Positions 8,220 to 17,340 of a stretch of 35,300 nt of DNA are shown piece after piece. A program made the translations under genes and the position numbers. Below the pieces are notes generated by a model. It saw nothing but the letters and a program-made list of their open reading frames with translations, ran no database searches and was not told the DNA's origin. Origin of the DNA: Acidobacteriota bacterium (GTDB lineage: Bacteria > Acidobacteriota > Terriglobia > Terriglobales > Acidobacteriaceae); the NCBI GenBank assembly GCA_003225175.1, contig QIBA01000068.1, positions 1-35,300 on the forward strand, in the 5' to 3' direction. The first letter of the stretch is position 1; every line of letters begins with the position of its first letter.

Positions 8220-9755
8220 TTACCGAGTCTCCAGCATCCATGCATTGCTTGTGGTTGTGACTTCACCATAAGCAAGGAAGTGTCCGTCTGGCGAAGAAAC
8301 GGGTCTTTCTAATGACATACCCAATGCTCGATGCAAGAGCTTTGTCTCTCCACGCAACGAAACATGTAGTAGGGATCCGCCCTTGGAAGCCCAGGTTGTG
8401 GCAAAAAAGCTCTTTCCGTCGGGCGACCAGCCAATGGATGTGAGGCATGCCCATCCTGGTACTTTAACCTGGCTTTCTTCGTTGTCAGCCAAGTTAAGAA
8501 TGCGAATATGGCTGTCGCCTGCTTCGCACCTGCCAAACGCAATCCGCCTTCCGTCCGCGGACAAGTCCCAAAAGCTGTCGATTGGGTCAATGTCAATGCT
8601 GGCGAGCTCGCCTTGTCGGCCCTGCAGTGGATCGAAGCCGGAGAAAACCATGTGATCGTTTTTGACTTCAACAAGAACGCACGGATGTGCCGAAACAGCA
8701 ATCGACGAACAACGAAAGTCCGGATAGCCTCTGGCGCTGGGAAGCTCGCGCTCACGCGGCATCCGAGCAGAACCAGGGTACCCATGCACATCAGCGATGA
8801 ATTCAGGTGCTCCTCCTGAGACCGGAACTCGCATCAGTCGTCCCGAAGCTGGAACCTGATCGCCTTGCTGATTCTGCCAAGCCATGTAGAGAACCCAGCG
8901 ACCATCAGGGCTGAGCTGTGGATTTCGTTTTTCCTCTGATTCTCCGGCAACAATTTCTCGTGGCGCCGATGTATGCACGAGCTGCTCATAGATATCGAAG
9001 CTCGCGTTGCGATCGGAGAAAAACAGCAGAGCGTCACCTTTCCGAGACCAGCCTCCGGGCCAATCCATGCGGTCGTCTAGCGTCAAGCGAGCGCGCTTCC
9101 TAAATCGGGACTCATTCGCCGTTACTTCACCCAAATACACATCGCTCTGATCATTTTTTCGAACAAATGAAACACATTTGCTGTCAGCACTAGCGGTTAC
9201 ATCCCAAAGTGAAAAACCTGCCCAGTTTGTCAGTTTTTGAGGAACTCCGGAAGCGCGCCAGGTGGAAGTATCGATGCCTACCTCCCAGATATTCGCGCTT
9301 GCTTCTTTGGAACTTTCAAGTTGTGAATAAAAAATGCGCCCGTTTGGCGCCCAGGCAAAGCTCCTCAAACGAGGATTAGACATCGCAACAACAGCCTCAC
9401 CTCCAGAGAGCGCATGGCTCTCAATTGTGACTTCAGCGTATTCGCCCTTGCGCCTCATGTATGCAATCCTCTGACCGTCGGGAGACCAGGCCAAATCCTC
9501 GAAGGTGTAGCCTCTTCCGGCAGCAAAGAGCCTCTTAGCACTCCCGCCATCAGGCGACATTACCCAAATACAGTCATTAGCGATAAACGCAATGTGCAAT
9601 CCGTCTGGTGATGGCGTCGCAGCATCGCCGGTGTCGCGAAGCTTCACCAGGCTGCCGCGCGCAGGCGAAAGACTCCAAATAGCTTGGGTGTCGTTCCGCC
9701 CGGAATTTCCGCTTATCAGGAGTTTGGCTCCGTCCCGGAACCATGAGATCCCGGC
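8220..9755 (-). pseudogene. C-terminal TolB-like beta-propeller half of the Ser/Thr kinase, separated by an in-frame TGA
   Basis: This stretch continues the kinase reading frame without a shift. Reading through the TGA at 9756-9758 gives AGISWFRDGAKLLISGNSG, then a series of TolB/WD40-like blades with the repeated SPDG signature (SPDGLHIAFI, SPDGGSAKRLF, WSPDGQRIAYM, LSPDGRWVLYM, GWSPDGKSFFA, SSPDGHFLAYG). It ends at 8220. The propeller would face the periplasm as the sensor part of the kinase. The only early start codon is a GTG at 9647 inside a blade, with no ribosome site I can see, so independent translation is unlikely. The frame has stayed open for 511 codons, which means the break is recent, is read through, or is a sequencing error. 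Confidence 0.7.
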
Positions 9756-11141
9756 TCAACGGAAACAGAGGCCTTCGGGTATCTGAACGGAGTGAGTCTC
9801 GCCCGATTCCACATCTCGCAAGTGCAAACCTTGGAGATCGGTATAGGCAACATACTTTCCATCGGGGGAAATTTTGGCGTGAACTACCGGATCGTCCATC
9901 GGGTTCGCTGTAACCTGCCGCGTGGCCACCTGCGCCAAGGGAAGATAAGCGGAGCGATCAAACCAGCCGAGTTTCACAATCGTCAGCATGCCCGCGAGCA
10001 GGAGGATCATCGCAGCCGCGGCAGCAATCACCATTCGCGAACCGACAGCCGACTTCTCCCCTGTCCCGACTTGGTGCAATTCGGCAGCTAATTCCCGCGC
10101 ATCTTGAAAACGCCGAGCAGGGTCTTTCTCAAGGCACCTGAAAATGATCGGTTCTAATTTGGCCGGAATTTTTGGGTTGATCGTCCGCGGTTGCGCAGGA
10201 ATCTCGCTCAAAATGCTGGCTATGAGCTGCGCTGTCGATCGTTGTACGAATGCGCGCCGGCCAGTACACATTTCAAAGAGGACTGCGCCAATAGCATGAA
10301 TATCAGTGCGTTCATCCGCTCTTTTTCTCCGCAACTGTTCCGGAGCCATGTACGGCAGCGTTCCTACAAAGGCTTTCGTTTGCTCAACATTGGCCGTCAG
10401 TGCTGCTTCCAGATTTGAAGGGGAAACCTTCGCCAGGCCAAAGTCCAGTACTTTGACGTCCCCGCGGTTCGTGACAAAAATATTGGCCGGCTTGATGTCA
10501 CGATGAATGATGCCGCTGGCATGGGCCGCCTCAAGCCCGTCCAGAATTTGCGCGGCGAAATTCAGTGCCAATTCGGGTCTTAAGGGCTTGTCTGCAATCA
10601 GCTGTTTCAACGTCTCACCCTGCAGCAGTTCCATCACAATGAAGGGATGGCCCTCGTACTCGTCAATGTCGTGGACAGTACAGATATGAGGATGGTTCAG
10701 CGCTGAGGCCGCGCGCGCCTCGCGACGCAATTGCGCCACCGCCTCGGGATAGTCAGCAAGCTCTCGTGGCAAGAACTTGAGAGCGACGAAGCGGCCAAGC
10801 TTTAGATCTTCGGCTTTGTAAACAACTCCCATCCCGCCGCCGCCCAATTTCTCCAGAACGCGGTAATGGGAGACGCTTTCCCCAACTAGACCAAGATCAT
10901 CGTGCTGATAACCTCGAGCAGAATCCGACTGCCTAGCCAGATCTTTTGCGATAACTTCCATTGCGGGAACTTCGAGAAATGCATTGGCATCACCATCCGC
11001 TGAGAGTAACGATTCCACTTCAAGTCGCAGGCTTTCGTCGTGGCCGCAAGTGTCTTCGAGAAACGCCGGTCTTCTGCTCTCCTCGACAGCCAGAGCCGAG
11101 TGGTACACCTGCTCAATTCGGCGCCAACGATCAGAATCCAT
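9756..11141 (-). CDS. Eukaryotic-like Ser/Thr protein kinase (Pkn-type), cut short by TGA after the membrane segment
   Basis: The visible 461 residues hold a complete Hanks-type kinase domain: glycine loop [12 protein letters not shown] at 99-110, catalytic Lys in VALKFL at 122, HRDIKPAN at 213-220, DFG at 233-235 and APE at 266-268. A helix at about 369-390 ([20 protein letters not shown]) should span the inner membrane, with the kinase in the cytoplasm and the C-terminus outside. The start of a beta-propeller ([15 protein letters not shown]) is followed by an in-frame TGA; the frame then continues to 8220. I chose ATG 11141, which overlaps the end of the sigma gene by 11 bases; GTG 11165 is eight codons longer. 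The kinase domain itself looks catalytically intact. In this phylum such kinases are often encoded next to TIGR02999 sigma factors. Confidence 0.88.
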   Translation of the reverse strand: MDSDRWRRIEQVYHSALAVEESRRPAFLEDTCGHDESLRLEVESLLSADGDANAFLEVPAMEVIAKDLARQSDSARGYQHDDLGLVGESVSHYRVLEKLGGGGMGVVYKAEDLKLGRFVALKFLPRELADYPEAVAQLRREARAASALNHPHICTVHDIDEYEGHPFIVMELLQGETLKQLIADKPLRPELALNFAAQILDGLEAAHASGIIHRDIKPANIFVTNRGDVKVLDFGLAKVSPSNLEAALTANVEQTKAFVGTLPYMAPEQLRRKRADERTDIHAIGAVLFEMCTGRRAFVQRSTAQLIASILSEIPAQPRTINPKIPAKLEPIIFRCLEKDPARRFQDARELAAELHQVGTGEKSAVGSRMVIAAAAAMILLLAGMLTIVKLGWFDRSAYLPLAQVATRQVTANPMDDPVVHAKISPDGKYVAYTDLQGLHLRDVESGETHSVQIPEGLCFR

Positions 11142-11712
11142 TGCGACTCTGTTGAGTGAGTTCACGGAAAAGCCAGGCCTTCGCTAACTTCCAGTCGCGC
11201 ATCACGGTTTCGCACGAGACTCGAAGCACTTCTGCGGTTTCCTGAACATTGAGGCCAGCGAAGAAGCGCAGTTCTACGACACGGCTCTTCCGTTCATCGA
11301 CCACTGCAAGCGACTTCAAAGCATCATCCAGCGCCACCAAATCAGGTTGAGGTTCTCCGGAAATAATCAATTCCTCGTCGAGCGGCAGAATGGGAATATC
11401 TCCGGCACGCTTTTGAGTGGTTCGCGCGCGCGCGAAGTCTACGAGGATGCGACGCATGAGCTGAGCGCAAATCCCAAAAAACTGTGCGCGATTCTGCCAG
11501 TCGACTTGTTGGAAATCGACTAGGCGCAAATACAGTTCATTAATAAGAGCGGTCGTCTGCAACGTATGCTCGGATCGCTCTCCGGTCATATAGCGATGGG
11601 CGGCCCGATGCAGCTCGGCATAAACCAGCGGAGTCAACTTTTCAAGCGCGTGCTCGTCCCCGGCGCTCCACGCCGTGAGCAAGTTGCTAATCTCGTGATC
11701 GGCCGTAGGCAT
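11131..11712 (-). CDS. ECF-type RNA polymerase sigma factor, TIGR02999-like
   Basis: The 193-residue protein has a sigma-70 region 2 (residues about 25-95, with [37 protein letters not shown] and [20 protein letters not shown]) and a region 4 helix-turn-helix near the C-terminus ([19 protein letters not shown], then [17 protein letters not shown]). The [11 protein letters not shown] region and overall shape match the TIGR02999 group found in Acidobacteria and Planctomycetes. It should direct RNA polymerase to an unknown set of promoters. Its end overlaps the start of the kinase gene by 11 bases, so the two are translated together, and kinase-linked control of the sigma factor is likely though not shown. 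No anti-sigma factor gene is next to it. Confidence 0.9.
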   Translation of the reverse strand: MPTADHEISNLLTAWSAGDEHALEKLTPLVYAELHRAAHRYMTGERSEHTLQTTALINELYLRLVDFQQVDWQNRAQFFGICAQLMRRILVDFARARTTQKRAGDIPILPLDEELIISGEPQPDLVALDDALKSLAVVDERKSRVVELRFFAGLNVQETAEVLRVSCETVMRDWKLAKAWLFRELTQQSRNGF

Positions 11713-11929
11713 GGTCCTTGGCTGTCTATCTCCAGCTAAGCCACTGTTTCCGCGAAGGTTAGTACCATCAACGCGTCACCCCGAAATTCTCGCCGGGGAA
11801 AAAACTTCACGTTGCTTGCAGTTTTCGCTCGCTTTTTCCGCCTTATAGGACAGAAGCACAGCAGCTAGTTTGGGGGCGTTCAGGGGAAGACTGCGCAGAT
11901 TTTAAGCCAAGAATGGGGGAATTGAAGAC

Positions 11930-12946
11930 ATGAAAAAATTATTACTTACTGCATTGTTTTTCGGATTGCTGAGTGGGCACAGCTTTGCCCAATTCAAATT
12001 TGCCCCGATTGATGTTCCCAATTCCATGGCCACTTGGGCGAGCGGCATTGGCCCCGGCGGCCAGATCGTTGGCGGATATATGGACGCCAACAACGTGGAA
12101 CACGGGTATCTATATGGGGGCGGCGCATTCACTACCATCGACGTTCCGGGCTCGCTGGTCGGCCTGGCAGCCGACATGAAGCTGGACACCGAGGTCAACG
12201 GAATCAATCCCGCAGGTGACATGGTCGGAGATTACTTTGCTCCACCCGGAGCGCCGGGTGCTCCGGGCTGCTCTTCCCTTCATGCGCCCGCCTGCCGTAA
12301 GGGCTTTCTATACAAGCGCGGCGAGTTCTCCAACGTACTGGTTCCCGGACATGTAGGTTCGGTCGCGAGCGCCATTATGCCTGACGGTACCATCTACGGT
12401 TGCTTGCACGACACAACCTTTGGCAGGCAAATGGTGGGCTTCGTACGCATCCAACATGGCAAAAATACGGATTATGAGAGCTTACAAGCGGAAGCTGGAG
12501 AGGTGACTGATCCGAGTCAATCATCGCAATCCATCCTGAATTCCATGAATAACGCCGCGACGCCGGACGGCAGCATCATCGTCGGTCTCTACACGCCGCC
12601 GGGAGCCGCCCGCGCCCATGGCTACACCGTTAACAACGGCCACTTCGCTGACTATATGTTCCCCAGCAGCAGCCCGACTAACCTTACTGTGGCTACACAA
12701 ATATGGGGAATCAATCCGAATGGCGATTTCGTCGGTTTTTATCGCAATTCCTCTGGCGTACACGGCTTTCTGCAGCCGGGCGATGGATCGACAGCTGTTC
12801 CGATCAATTACTCCGACCCAGACACAGGAGCACAAGCCTCGCTGACCGAAGCGCTGGGTATCAATCCCGGCGGAGCAATCGTCGGTACCTTTTTGGACAA
12901 CTTAGGCCAGCACGGCTTCCTTGCCGTGCTAGATGCGAGCAATTAG
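11930..12946 (+). CDS. Secreted HAF-repeat protein
   Basis: The 338-residue product starts with a clear signal peptide (MKKLLLTALFFGLLSGHSFA, cut before QFKFA). The mature part has at least four repeats of the type I-N/G-P-x-G-x-I/F-V-G-x-Y followed by a His-Gly-Phe/Tyr-Leu strand: IGPGGQIVGGYMD with EHGYL, INPAGDMVGDYF, INPNGDFVGFY with VHGFL, and INPGGAIVGTFLD with QHGFL. This is the pattern of the extracellular HAF repeat family, thought to build a beta-propeller-like fold. The role is unknown. The gene is divergent from the sigma/kinase pair, with 217 bases between them, so the two may share control. The ATG has a GAAG sequence close upstream. Confidence 0.8.
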   Translation: MKKLLLTALFFGLLSGHSFAQFKFAPIDVPNSMATWASGIGPGGQIVGGYMDANNVEHGYLYGGGAFTTIDVPGSLVGLAADMKLDTEVNGINPAGDMVGDYFAPPGAPGAPGCSSLHAPACRKGFLYKRGEFSNVLVPGHVGSVASAIMPDGTIYGCLHDTTFGRQMVGFVRIQHGKNTDYESLQAEAGEVTDPSQSSQSILNSMNNAATPDGSIIVGLYTPPGAARAHGYTVNNGHFADYMFPSSSPTNLTVATQIWGINPNGDFVGFYRNSSGVHGFLQPGDGSTAVPINYSDPDTGAQASLTEALGINPGGAIVGTFLDNLGQHGFLAVLDASN

Positions 12947-13231
12947 TTCGGCACTAGTCGCAGCGGCGTAATCCTCGCCCACCGCTCCAAGCGGCGCCAG
13001 CAGCAGGGCTCGTCGCAAGCCCAAGTCGAGGTGATCGAGACAAGACTGGCAGAAATGATAGTTCAGCAGCTACGCCAGCCTTGTCACGATTGCTGCGTAT
13101 GTCTGCGAGCTTTTTGCCCATGACTACGCCCTCTCCGAGAATGTTATCCCTGGAACAGCTCTGATCCTGGTATAGACAATGTGAGCGCAAATCCCCTCGT
13201 TCGCGGAGAGCCTCTAACTCCGGGAGAGAGA

Positions 13232-14050
13232 ATGAAGGGGCTTATTCTTATGCTGGGCTGGCTAGCCACTGTTACTCCGATGGCTGTAGGTCAATCTACG
13301 TCACTCCCAAATGCCTCTCCTTCGCAGCCGGCCGTCACGACAGAGCATCAGGATCATGGCTGTCTGAAGCCGGTTCGGCTGTTTGCCATCGAGGACTACA
13401 ACGGACCATTCAAGAGAGTAGCTGCGTCGCTGGTTCGCCGCGTGGAAAACCAAACGGCGCAGAATCCACAGAATGCGGAGCTTAGGATCTGCCCGTTAAC
13501 GGTACACCAGAAGTTCAATCTTGCTGTGCGGAACAGCCTCGAGCCGATCACATTCATCGCTGCTGGATTCAGCGCGGGCATCTCGCAAGCCGCAGATTAC
13601 GATTCCCAATTTGGGCAGGGAGGATCAGGATACGGACAACGCTTTGGCGCGGCCGTGGCAGACAACACCGCGGGCGAGTTCTTCGGCACATTTCTTTATC
13701 CTGTCATCTTCCGGCAGGATCCCCGTTACTATCGCGTGCAGGAGCGTGGAACCAAAAGGCGGATAGGGCACGCATTAGCGCACATATTCGTCACGCAGAG
13801 TGACTCTGGCACACAGATGTTCAACTATTCGGAATGGTTTACAGTCGCATCGACCACGGCGTTGAGTAACGTGTACCATCCCGGAAACCGTCGGGGTTTC
13901 GGCCCCGCAGCGGGGCAGGTGGCAATCACAGTCGGAACAGACGCAGGCTTTAACTTGTTACGCGAGTTCTGGCCCGAGGTGAGCCGAACATTCAAGCTGC
14001 CCTTCCGCCCACCTCCAAACACAGCATCCAGCTCCAGCAATCATAAATAG
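13232..14050 (+). CDS. Conserved secreted or outer-membrane protein, unknown function
   Basis: The 272-residue protein begins with a signal peptide (MKGLILMLGWLATVTPMAVG). A Ser/Pro-rich linker follows, then a domain with small-residue-rich helices: LAVRNSLEPITFIAAGFSAG, FGQGGSGYGQRFGAAVADN, FFGTFLYPVIFRQDPRYYR and a C-terminal Gly/Ala-rich segment. I recall similar proteins as frequent, uncharacterised acidobacterial families with the same NSLxPITF, YGxRFGAA and D-xRYYR signatures, but cannot name a function. ATG 13232 has GGGAGAG just upstream; GTG 13181 would put 17 residues before the signal peptide and is less likely. It follows the HAF protein on the same strand after a gap of about 285 bases. 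Confidence 0.7.
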   Translation: MKGLILMLGWLATVTPMAVGQSTSLPNASPSQPAVTTEHQDHGCLKPVRLFAIEDYNGPFKRVAASLVRRVENQTAQNPQNAELRICPLTVHQKFNLAVRNSLEPITFIAAGFSAGISQAADYDSQFGQGGSGYGQRFGAAVADNTAGEFFGTFLYPVIFRQDPRYYRVQERGTKRRIGHALAHIFVTQSDSGTQMFNYSEWFTVASTTALSNVYHPGNRRGFGPAAGQVAITVGTDAGFNLLREFWPEVSRTFKLPFRPPPNTASSSSNHK

Positions 14051-14092
14051 CCAGGCGGGCGTTAAACCGGAGCTCTGCGTACTGCGAACAAG

Positions 14093-15256
14093 CTATTGGA
14101 CGCCGGAAGTATGCACAATTGCTTGTGCGCGATCCACTGGTTCCAACTTAGGAAATTCGACGTTTATATAGACCTCTCGCTGAGTGCCGCTGCTTCCCTG
14201 ATTTCGGCTTCTCACCGTCTCAATTGCCTTTTCCGCAAGTTCCGGATTGGAACTCTGCAGGGCTTCGGCTTCGATAACTTTTCCTTCGCGATCGATGGTG
14301 GCGTGAACGAAGACTGATTGGATCGTGGTTGGTTGACTTGCCTGACCCGGAATCGTGGTTGGCTGCATTGCCTGCCCAGAGCCGACGAAAAGTGGGAACT
14401 TCATGGGAAAACTCAAGCCAAAGCTTGGACCCTTAGCCATGAGTTGGGGCGTGGGTTGCAGCGATTCCGGCTTCACGCTGCTCGCATCCTCGATCCCGTC
14501 CACGTGAATTTGCATGACGCGATGACCCGCTTCATAGATCGAGACATCATTCGCCACAACGTGGCCCTGAAACTCCGTGGAGGTTGTGTAGTCGTAAAAG
14601 ACAAAATGTCCGGGAGCTTCGGACCACACCAGCAGGTTTCCAGTTTCGGGTTCGATGCAGTACTCCTTTTCGACCCAGTGTCGCGGCTGCTCAACGATTG
14701 CCATGCCGCCGGAAGTCAGGATGCACATTGCTGACTTGCCCGCAATCGTCGCGGCCGAGGCACGGAGCATGACGCGCGCCCACGGAGTACCAACCGGCCA
14801 CAGGAGCGCCGATCGGGCCATTTGCACACGCATCGGAACCGGGGCCGACGGATTATCGCCCCACATCTGGCCCCGATAGATGAAGCGCTGAGTTTCCGTC
14901 GAGCCGATTCTTGCAGTCCAGTGATCGCCGCGTCCGATCCAGGTCTCCTGCATCGAGCCTGAGCCTTCATATAGCGATTGTCCGCTGGAGGTAAAGCTCA
15001 CCTTCATCGTGAATGCCGGAGCATGCGGACCGTAGAACGTGTAGTTCTGCCGAGCCCGATCCAGCAACTCGAGCGCCGCAGAGCGCTCCTGCGGATTCGT
15101 GAGCGCCTTCAAACCGCCAGTCACCGGCTCACTGGGGTCGTATGGGACAGCAGCCCACTGCCTTCGTGGTGCCTCTTGGCAGATTCCAATCGTGATTGCG
15201 GAAAGAAGGGGAACAAACAACAGAGAACTAAAGCGACGCGGACGAAAGGTACCCAC
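14093..15256 (-). CDS. Secreted protein with a TonB C-terminal-like domain
   Basis: The protein of 387 residues has an N-terminal signal or anchor (FSSLLFVPLLSAITIGICQ), a large unfamiliar middle region, and a C-terminal stretch of about 75 residues (VFVHATIDREGKVIEAEALQ, then AEKAIETVRSRNQ) that matches the TonB C-terminal fold, normally the part that touches outer-membrane receptors. Just before that domain there is a 10-residue tandem repeat (SGQAMQPTTI, PGQASQPTTI) coming from a 30-base duplication. There is no Pro-rich TonB neck, so this is not a classical TonB energy transducer; acidobacteria have many stand-alone proteins of this type. Its start lies 68 bases after the recJ stop on the same strand, so it may be co-transcribed with recJ. 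Confidence 0.7.
   Translation of the reverse strand: MGTFRPRRFSSLLFVPLLSAITIGICQEAPRRQWAAVPYDPSEPVTGGLKALTNPQERSAALELLDRARQNYTFYGPHAPAFTMKVSFTSSGQSLYEGSGSMQETWIGRGDHWTARIGSTETQRFIYRGQMWGDNPSAPVPMRVQMARSALLWPVGTPWARVMLRASAATIAGKSAMCILTSGGMAIVEQPRHWVEKEYCIEPETGNLLVWSEAPGHFVFYDYTTSTEFQGHVVANDVSIYEAGHRVMQIHVDGIEDASSVKPESLQPTPQLMAKGPSFGLSFPMKFPLFVGSGQAMQPTTIPGQASQPTTIQSVFVHATIDREGKVIEAEALQSSNPELAEKAIETVRSRNQGSSGTQREVYINVEFPKLEPVDRAQAIVHTSGVQ
14321..14380. repeat. 30-bp tandem duplication inside the TonB_C-domain gene
   Basis: Two adjacent 30-base units (14321-14350 and 14351-14380) agree at about 23 of 30 positions and share ATCGTGGTTGG. They encode two copies of a 10-residue Gly-Gln-Ala-x-Gln-Pro-Thr-Thr-Ile block in the linker before the C-terminal domain. 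The length keeps the frame. Confidence 0.75.
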
Positions 15257-15324
15257 GTGTCACCTCAAAAATACATTGCGGAAATCCTACTCTGGAAAGC
15301 GCGGTGTTGTCAGCTCTCCAAATG

Positions 15325-17085
15325 TCACCCAGCTGCAATTCCCTGCACGCTGTTTGTCTCATTCCCGCTGCGACGAAAATCGCACAGCCTAAGCTCAATT
15401 CCTCCGAATTCGGGGTGAGTATTCTCGTCAAGCGTGAACGCTACGTCGACACAGTCGTTGGCGAGAATACCCTCGCTGGAAATCCGTTCGGCCATGCGCC
15501 AGGCCATAGCGTCGAAGCGCATGGCTTTGCCGTTCGCCTGTTCTAACCGCAGCTTTGCGTGCTTCTCCTTCAAGACCTTCGGCGGGAGCAGCACACGCAG
15601 ATCGCGCGCCACGAACATGGGTTCGCGGTTGCCGACACCGAACGGCTCCATCCGCTGCACGGTATGAATCAGTGCGGGTGTGATCCCGCCGAGTTCGATC
15701 TCTGATTCAGCTTCGAGCACCGGAATCAGATCTTCGCTCGTGAGGCGTGCGCGCGCGTAATCATCGAGTCGCTGTCGCAGCTCGGGAATCCGATCCGAGG
15801 GCAGCGAAAAGCCCACTGCATGCGAGTGTCCGCCGAAACGGGTAAAGAGTTCGTGGCAGCTCTCGAGAGCTTCGAGCAGATGGAATGCAGGAATGGAACG
15901 TCCGGAGCCGTGGCCTTCGCCATTCTCCCGGCTGATGACAAGCGCCGGCCTGTAGGTACGCTCGACCACTCGTGTGGCGGCGATTCCGATTACTCCCCGA
16001 TGCCAACCATCACCGTCGAGAACAATGCAATGCGCGTCCGCGAAGTGAGGCTCTGTCAGCCGCTGTTCGAGAGATTGCACGATTTGTTGCTCGCTCTGCT
16101 GGCGGTCGGAGTTGAGCTGATTGAGTCGGGCGGCTAGATCGCGGGCTTTCTCTTCCTCTTTGGCCTCGAATAGTTCGATGACGGTTTGTGCCACATCCAT
16201 ACGTCCGGCTGCGTTCATGCGCGGAGCGATGCGGAACGCTACATCGGAAGCTGAGAGCCGGCGCTGCTTGTCAGCAAGTTGCGCGACCGTCATCAGCGCG
16301 CGCAGCCCGGGATTGCGCGGATCGCGCAATCCGGCGAGTCCCAATTTGGCAATCACGCGATTTTCGCCAATGAGTGGCACAGCATCTGCAATGGTGGCGA
16401 TTGCTGCCATCTTGAGAAACGAGGGCAATAATCGCCGGCGAGCATCGGCTTCGTCGCGAGCTTCGAGAAGAGCCTGTGCGATCTTGAACGCGATGCCGGC
16501 TCCGCAGAGTGATTTGCAGGGATAGCCACAGTCCGGTTGATTCGGGTTTAGGACGGCCAAAGCGTGTGGAAGCTGTCCGGTTTCGGGAAGATGATGATCG
16601 GTTACGATCAGATCGAGTCCGGCGCGACGGGCGGCTTCAGCAGCAGCGAACGCACGGATGCCGGTATCCACGCTAATGACTAGTCGCACTCCTTCGGCGG
16701 CCGCGCGCTCGATGACGTCATCCTTCATGCCATAGCCATCGCGAATGCGATGAGGCACATGGAACTCAGCCGTTCCTCCCAGAATCTCGATCGCGCGCTT
16801 CAGGATTACGATTGCCGTCGTGCCATCCACGTCGTAGTCCCCATAGATAAGGATCCGTTCGCGTGCGCCAATCGCCCGCTGAATACGCGTGATAGCCTCA
16901 CGCATTCCCTTCATTAGATATGGCGAATGCAGATGATCGAGCTTGGGATCGAGAAAGTGCACCGCAGCGTCGGCCGTTGTCACCCCGCGCGAGACGAGCA
17001 GGCGAGCCACGAGCGGCGAAAGTGCTGCCTCACGCGCGATCCTGCTCTCGATCTGTTCGTCCGAGGATCTAATTGTCCAGCGCAA
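15325..17085 (-). CDS. recJ: Single-stranded-DNA-specific exonuclease RecJ
   Basis: The 586-residue enzyme degrades single-stranded DNA 5' to 3' in the RecF recombination pathway and mismatch or base-excision repair. All DHH-phosphoesterase signatures are present: YGDYDVDG at 81-88, SVDTG at 138-142, DHH at 163-165, the RIAPRMNAAGRM region, and the DHHA1-side motif FGGHSHAVGFSL. The C-terminal OB-like domain follows (PFGVGNREPMF, LRLEQANGKAMRFDAMAW). Length fits the family. ATG 17085 gives the usual RecJ N-terminus (a W-x-I start, then a helical region with LLVSRGVTTADAAVHFL). It lies in a minus-strand run with the TonB_C-domain gene downstream. A repeat element sits upstream at 17144-17326. 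Confidence 0.95.
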   Translation of the reverse strand: MRWTIRSSDEQIESRIAREAALSPLVARLLVSRGVTTADAAVHFLDPKLDHLHSPYLMKGMREAITRIQRAIGARERILIYGDYDVDGTTAIVILKRAIEILGGTAEFHVPHRIRDGYGMKDDVIERAAAEGVRLVISVDTGIRAFAAAEAARRAGLDLIVTDHHLPETGQLPHALAVLNPNQPDCGYPCKSLCGAGIAFKIAQALLEARDEADARRRLLPSFLKMAAIATIADAVPLIGENRVIAKLGLAGLRDPRNPGLRALMTVAQLADKQRRLSASDVAFRIAPRMNAAGRMDVAQTVIELFEAKEEEKARDLAARLNQLNSDRQQSEQQIVQSLEQRLTEPHFADAHCIVLDGDGWHRGVIGIAATRVVERTYRPALVISRENGEGHGSGRSIPAFHLLEALESCHELFTRFGGHSHAVGFSLPSDRIPELRQRLDDYARARLTSEDLIPVLEAESEIELGGITPALIHTVQRMEPFGVGNREPMFVARDLRVLLPPKVLKEKHAKLRLEQANGKAMRFDAMAWRMAERISSEGILANDCVDVAFTLDENTHPEFGGIELRLCDFRRSGNETNSVQGIAAG

Positions 17086-17143
17086 AATCGATCTCTGAGT
17101 TTTGACGGAGCTTCTGGAGTGCTAAACGAGAAGACAAAACAAT

Positions 17144-17326
17144 TTGAACACGGAGGTCACGGAGAGCACTGAGGCGAAAGGCCAGTGCTTGGGAAAGACT
17201 CGTTTTATTCGACAAAGCTGAAATGAACGCCTTCTTGGGTTTCGTCAATTGCGTGAGTTTGAAATCATGGGTTCGTTATGTACAAGGTCCGCAGCATGAA
17301 CTTTCCTCAGTGTCCTCCCTGTTCAA
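17144..17326. repeat. Paired inverted-repeat element, copy A
   Basis: The left arm (17144-17180) begins TTGAACACGGAGG and continues with CACGGAG and CACTGAGG units. The right arm (17301-17326), read on the other strand, is TTGAACAGGGAGG followed by ACACTGAGG. The interior of about 120 bases holds nothing I recognise. A second copy with the same arm sequence and a different interior lies at 22481-22672. Translated shadows of such arms give the HGGHGEH and NTEDTE strings I recall seeing in spurious database proteins. It lies between recJ and the SpoIIE phosphatase gene. Confidence 0.75.
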
Positions 17327-17340
17327 CGCTTTGCCTAGCC

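Noticed and set aside
9735-9758. Selenocysteine codon with SECIS element in the kinase gene
   Set aside because: The hairpin is short and lacks a recognisable bulge or loop of the bacterial type, the protein is a beta-propeller kinase with no known selenoprotein relatives, and no selenocysteine genes are in the window.
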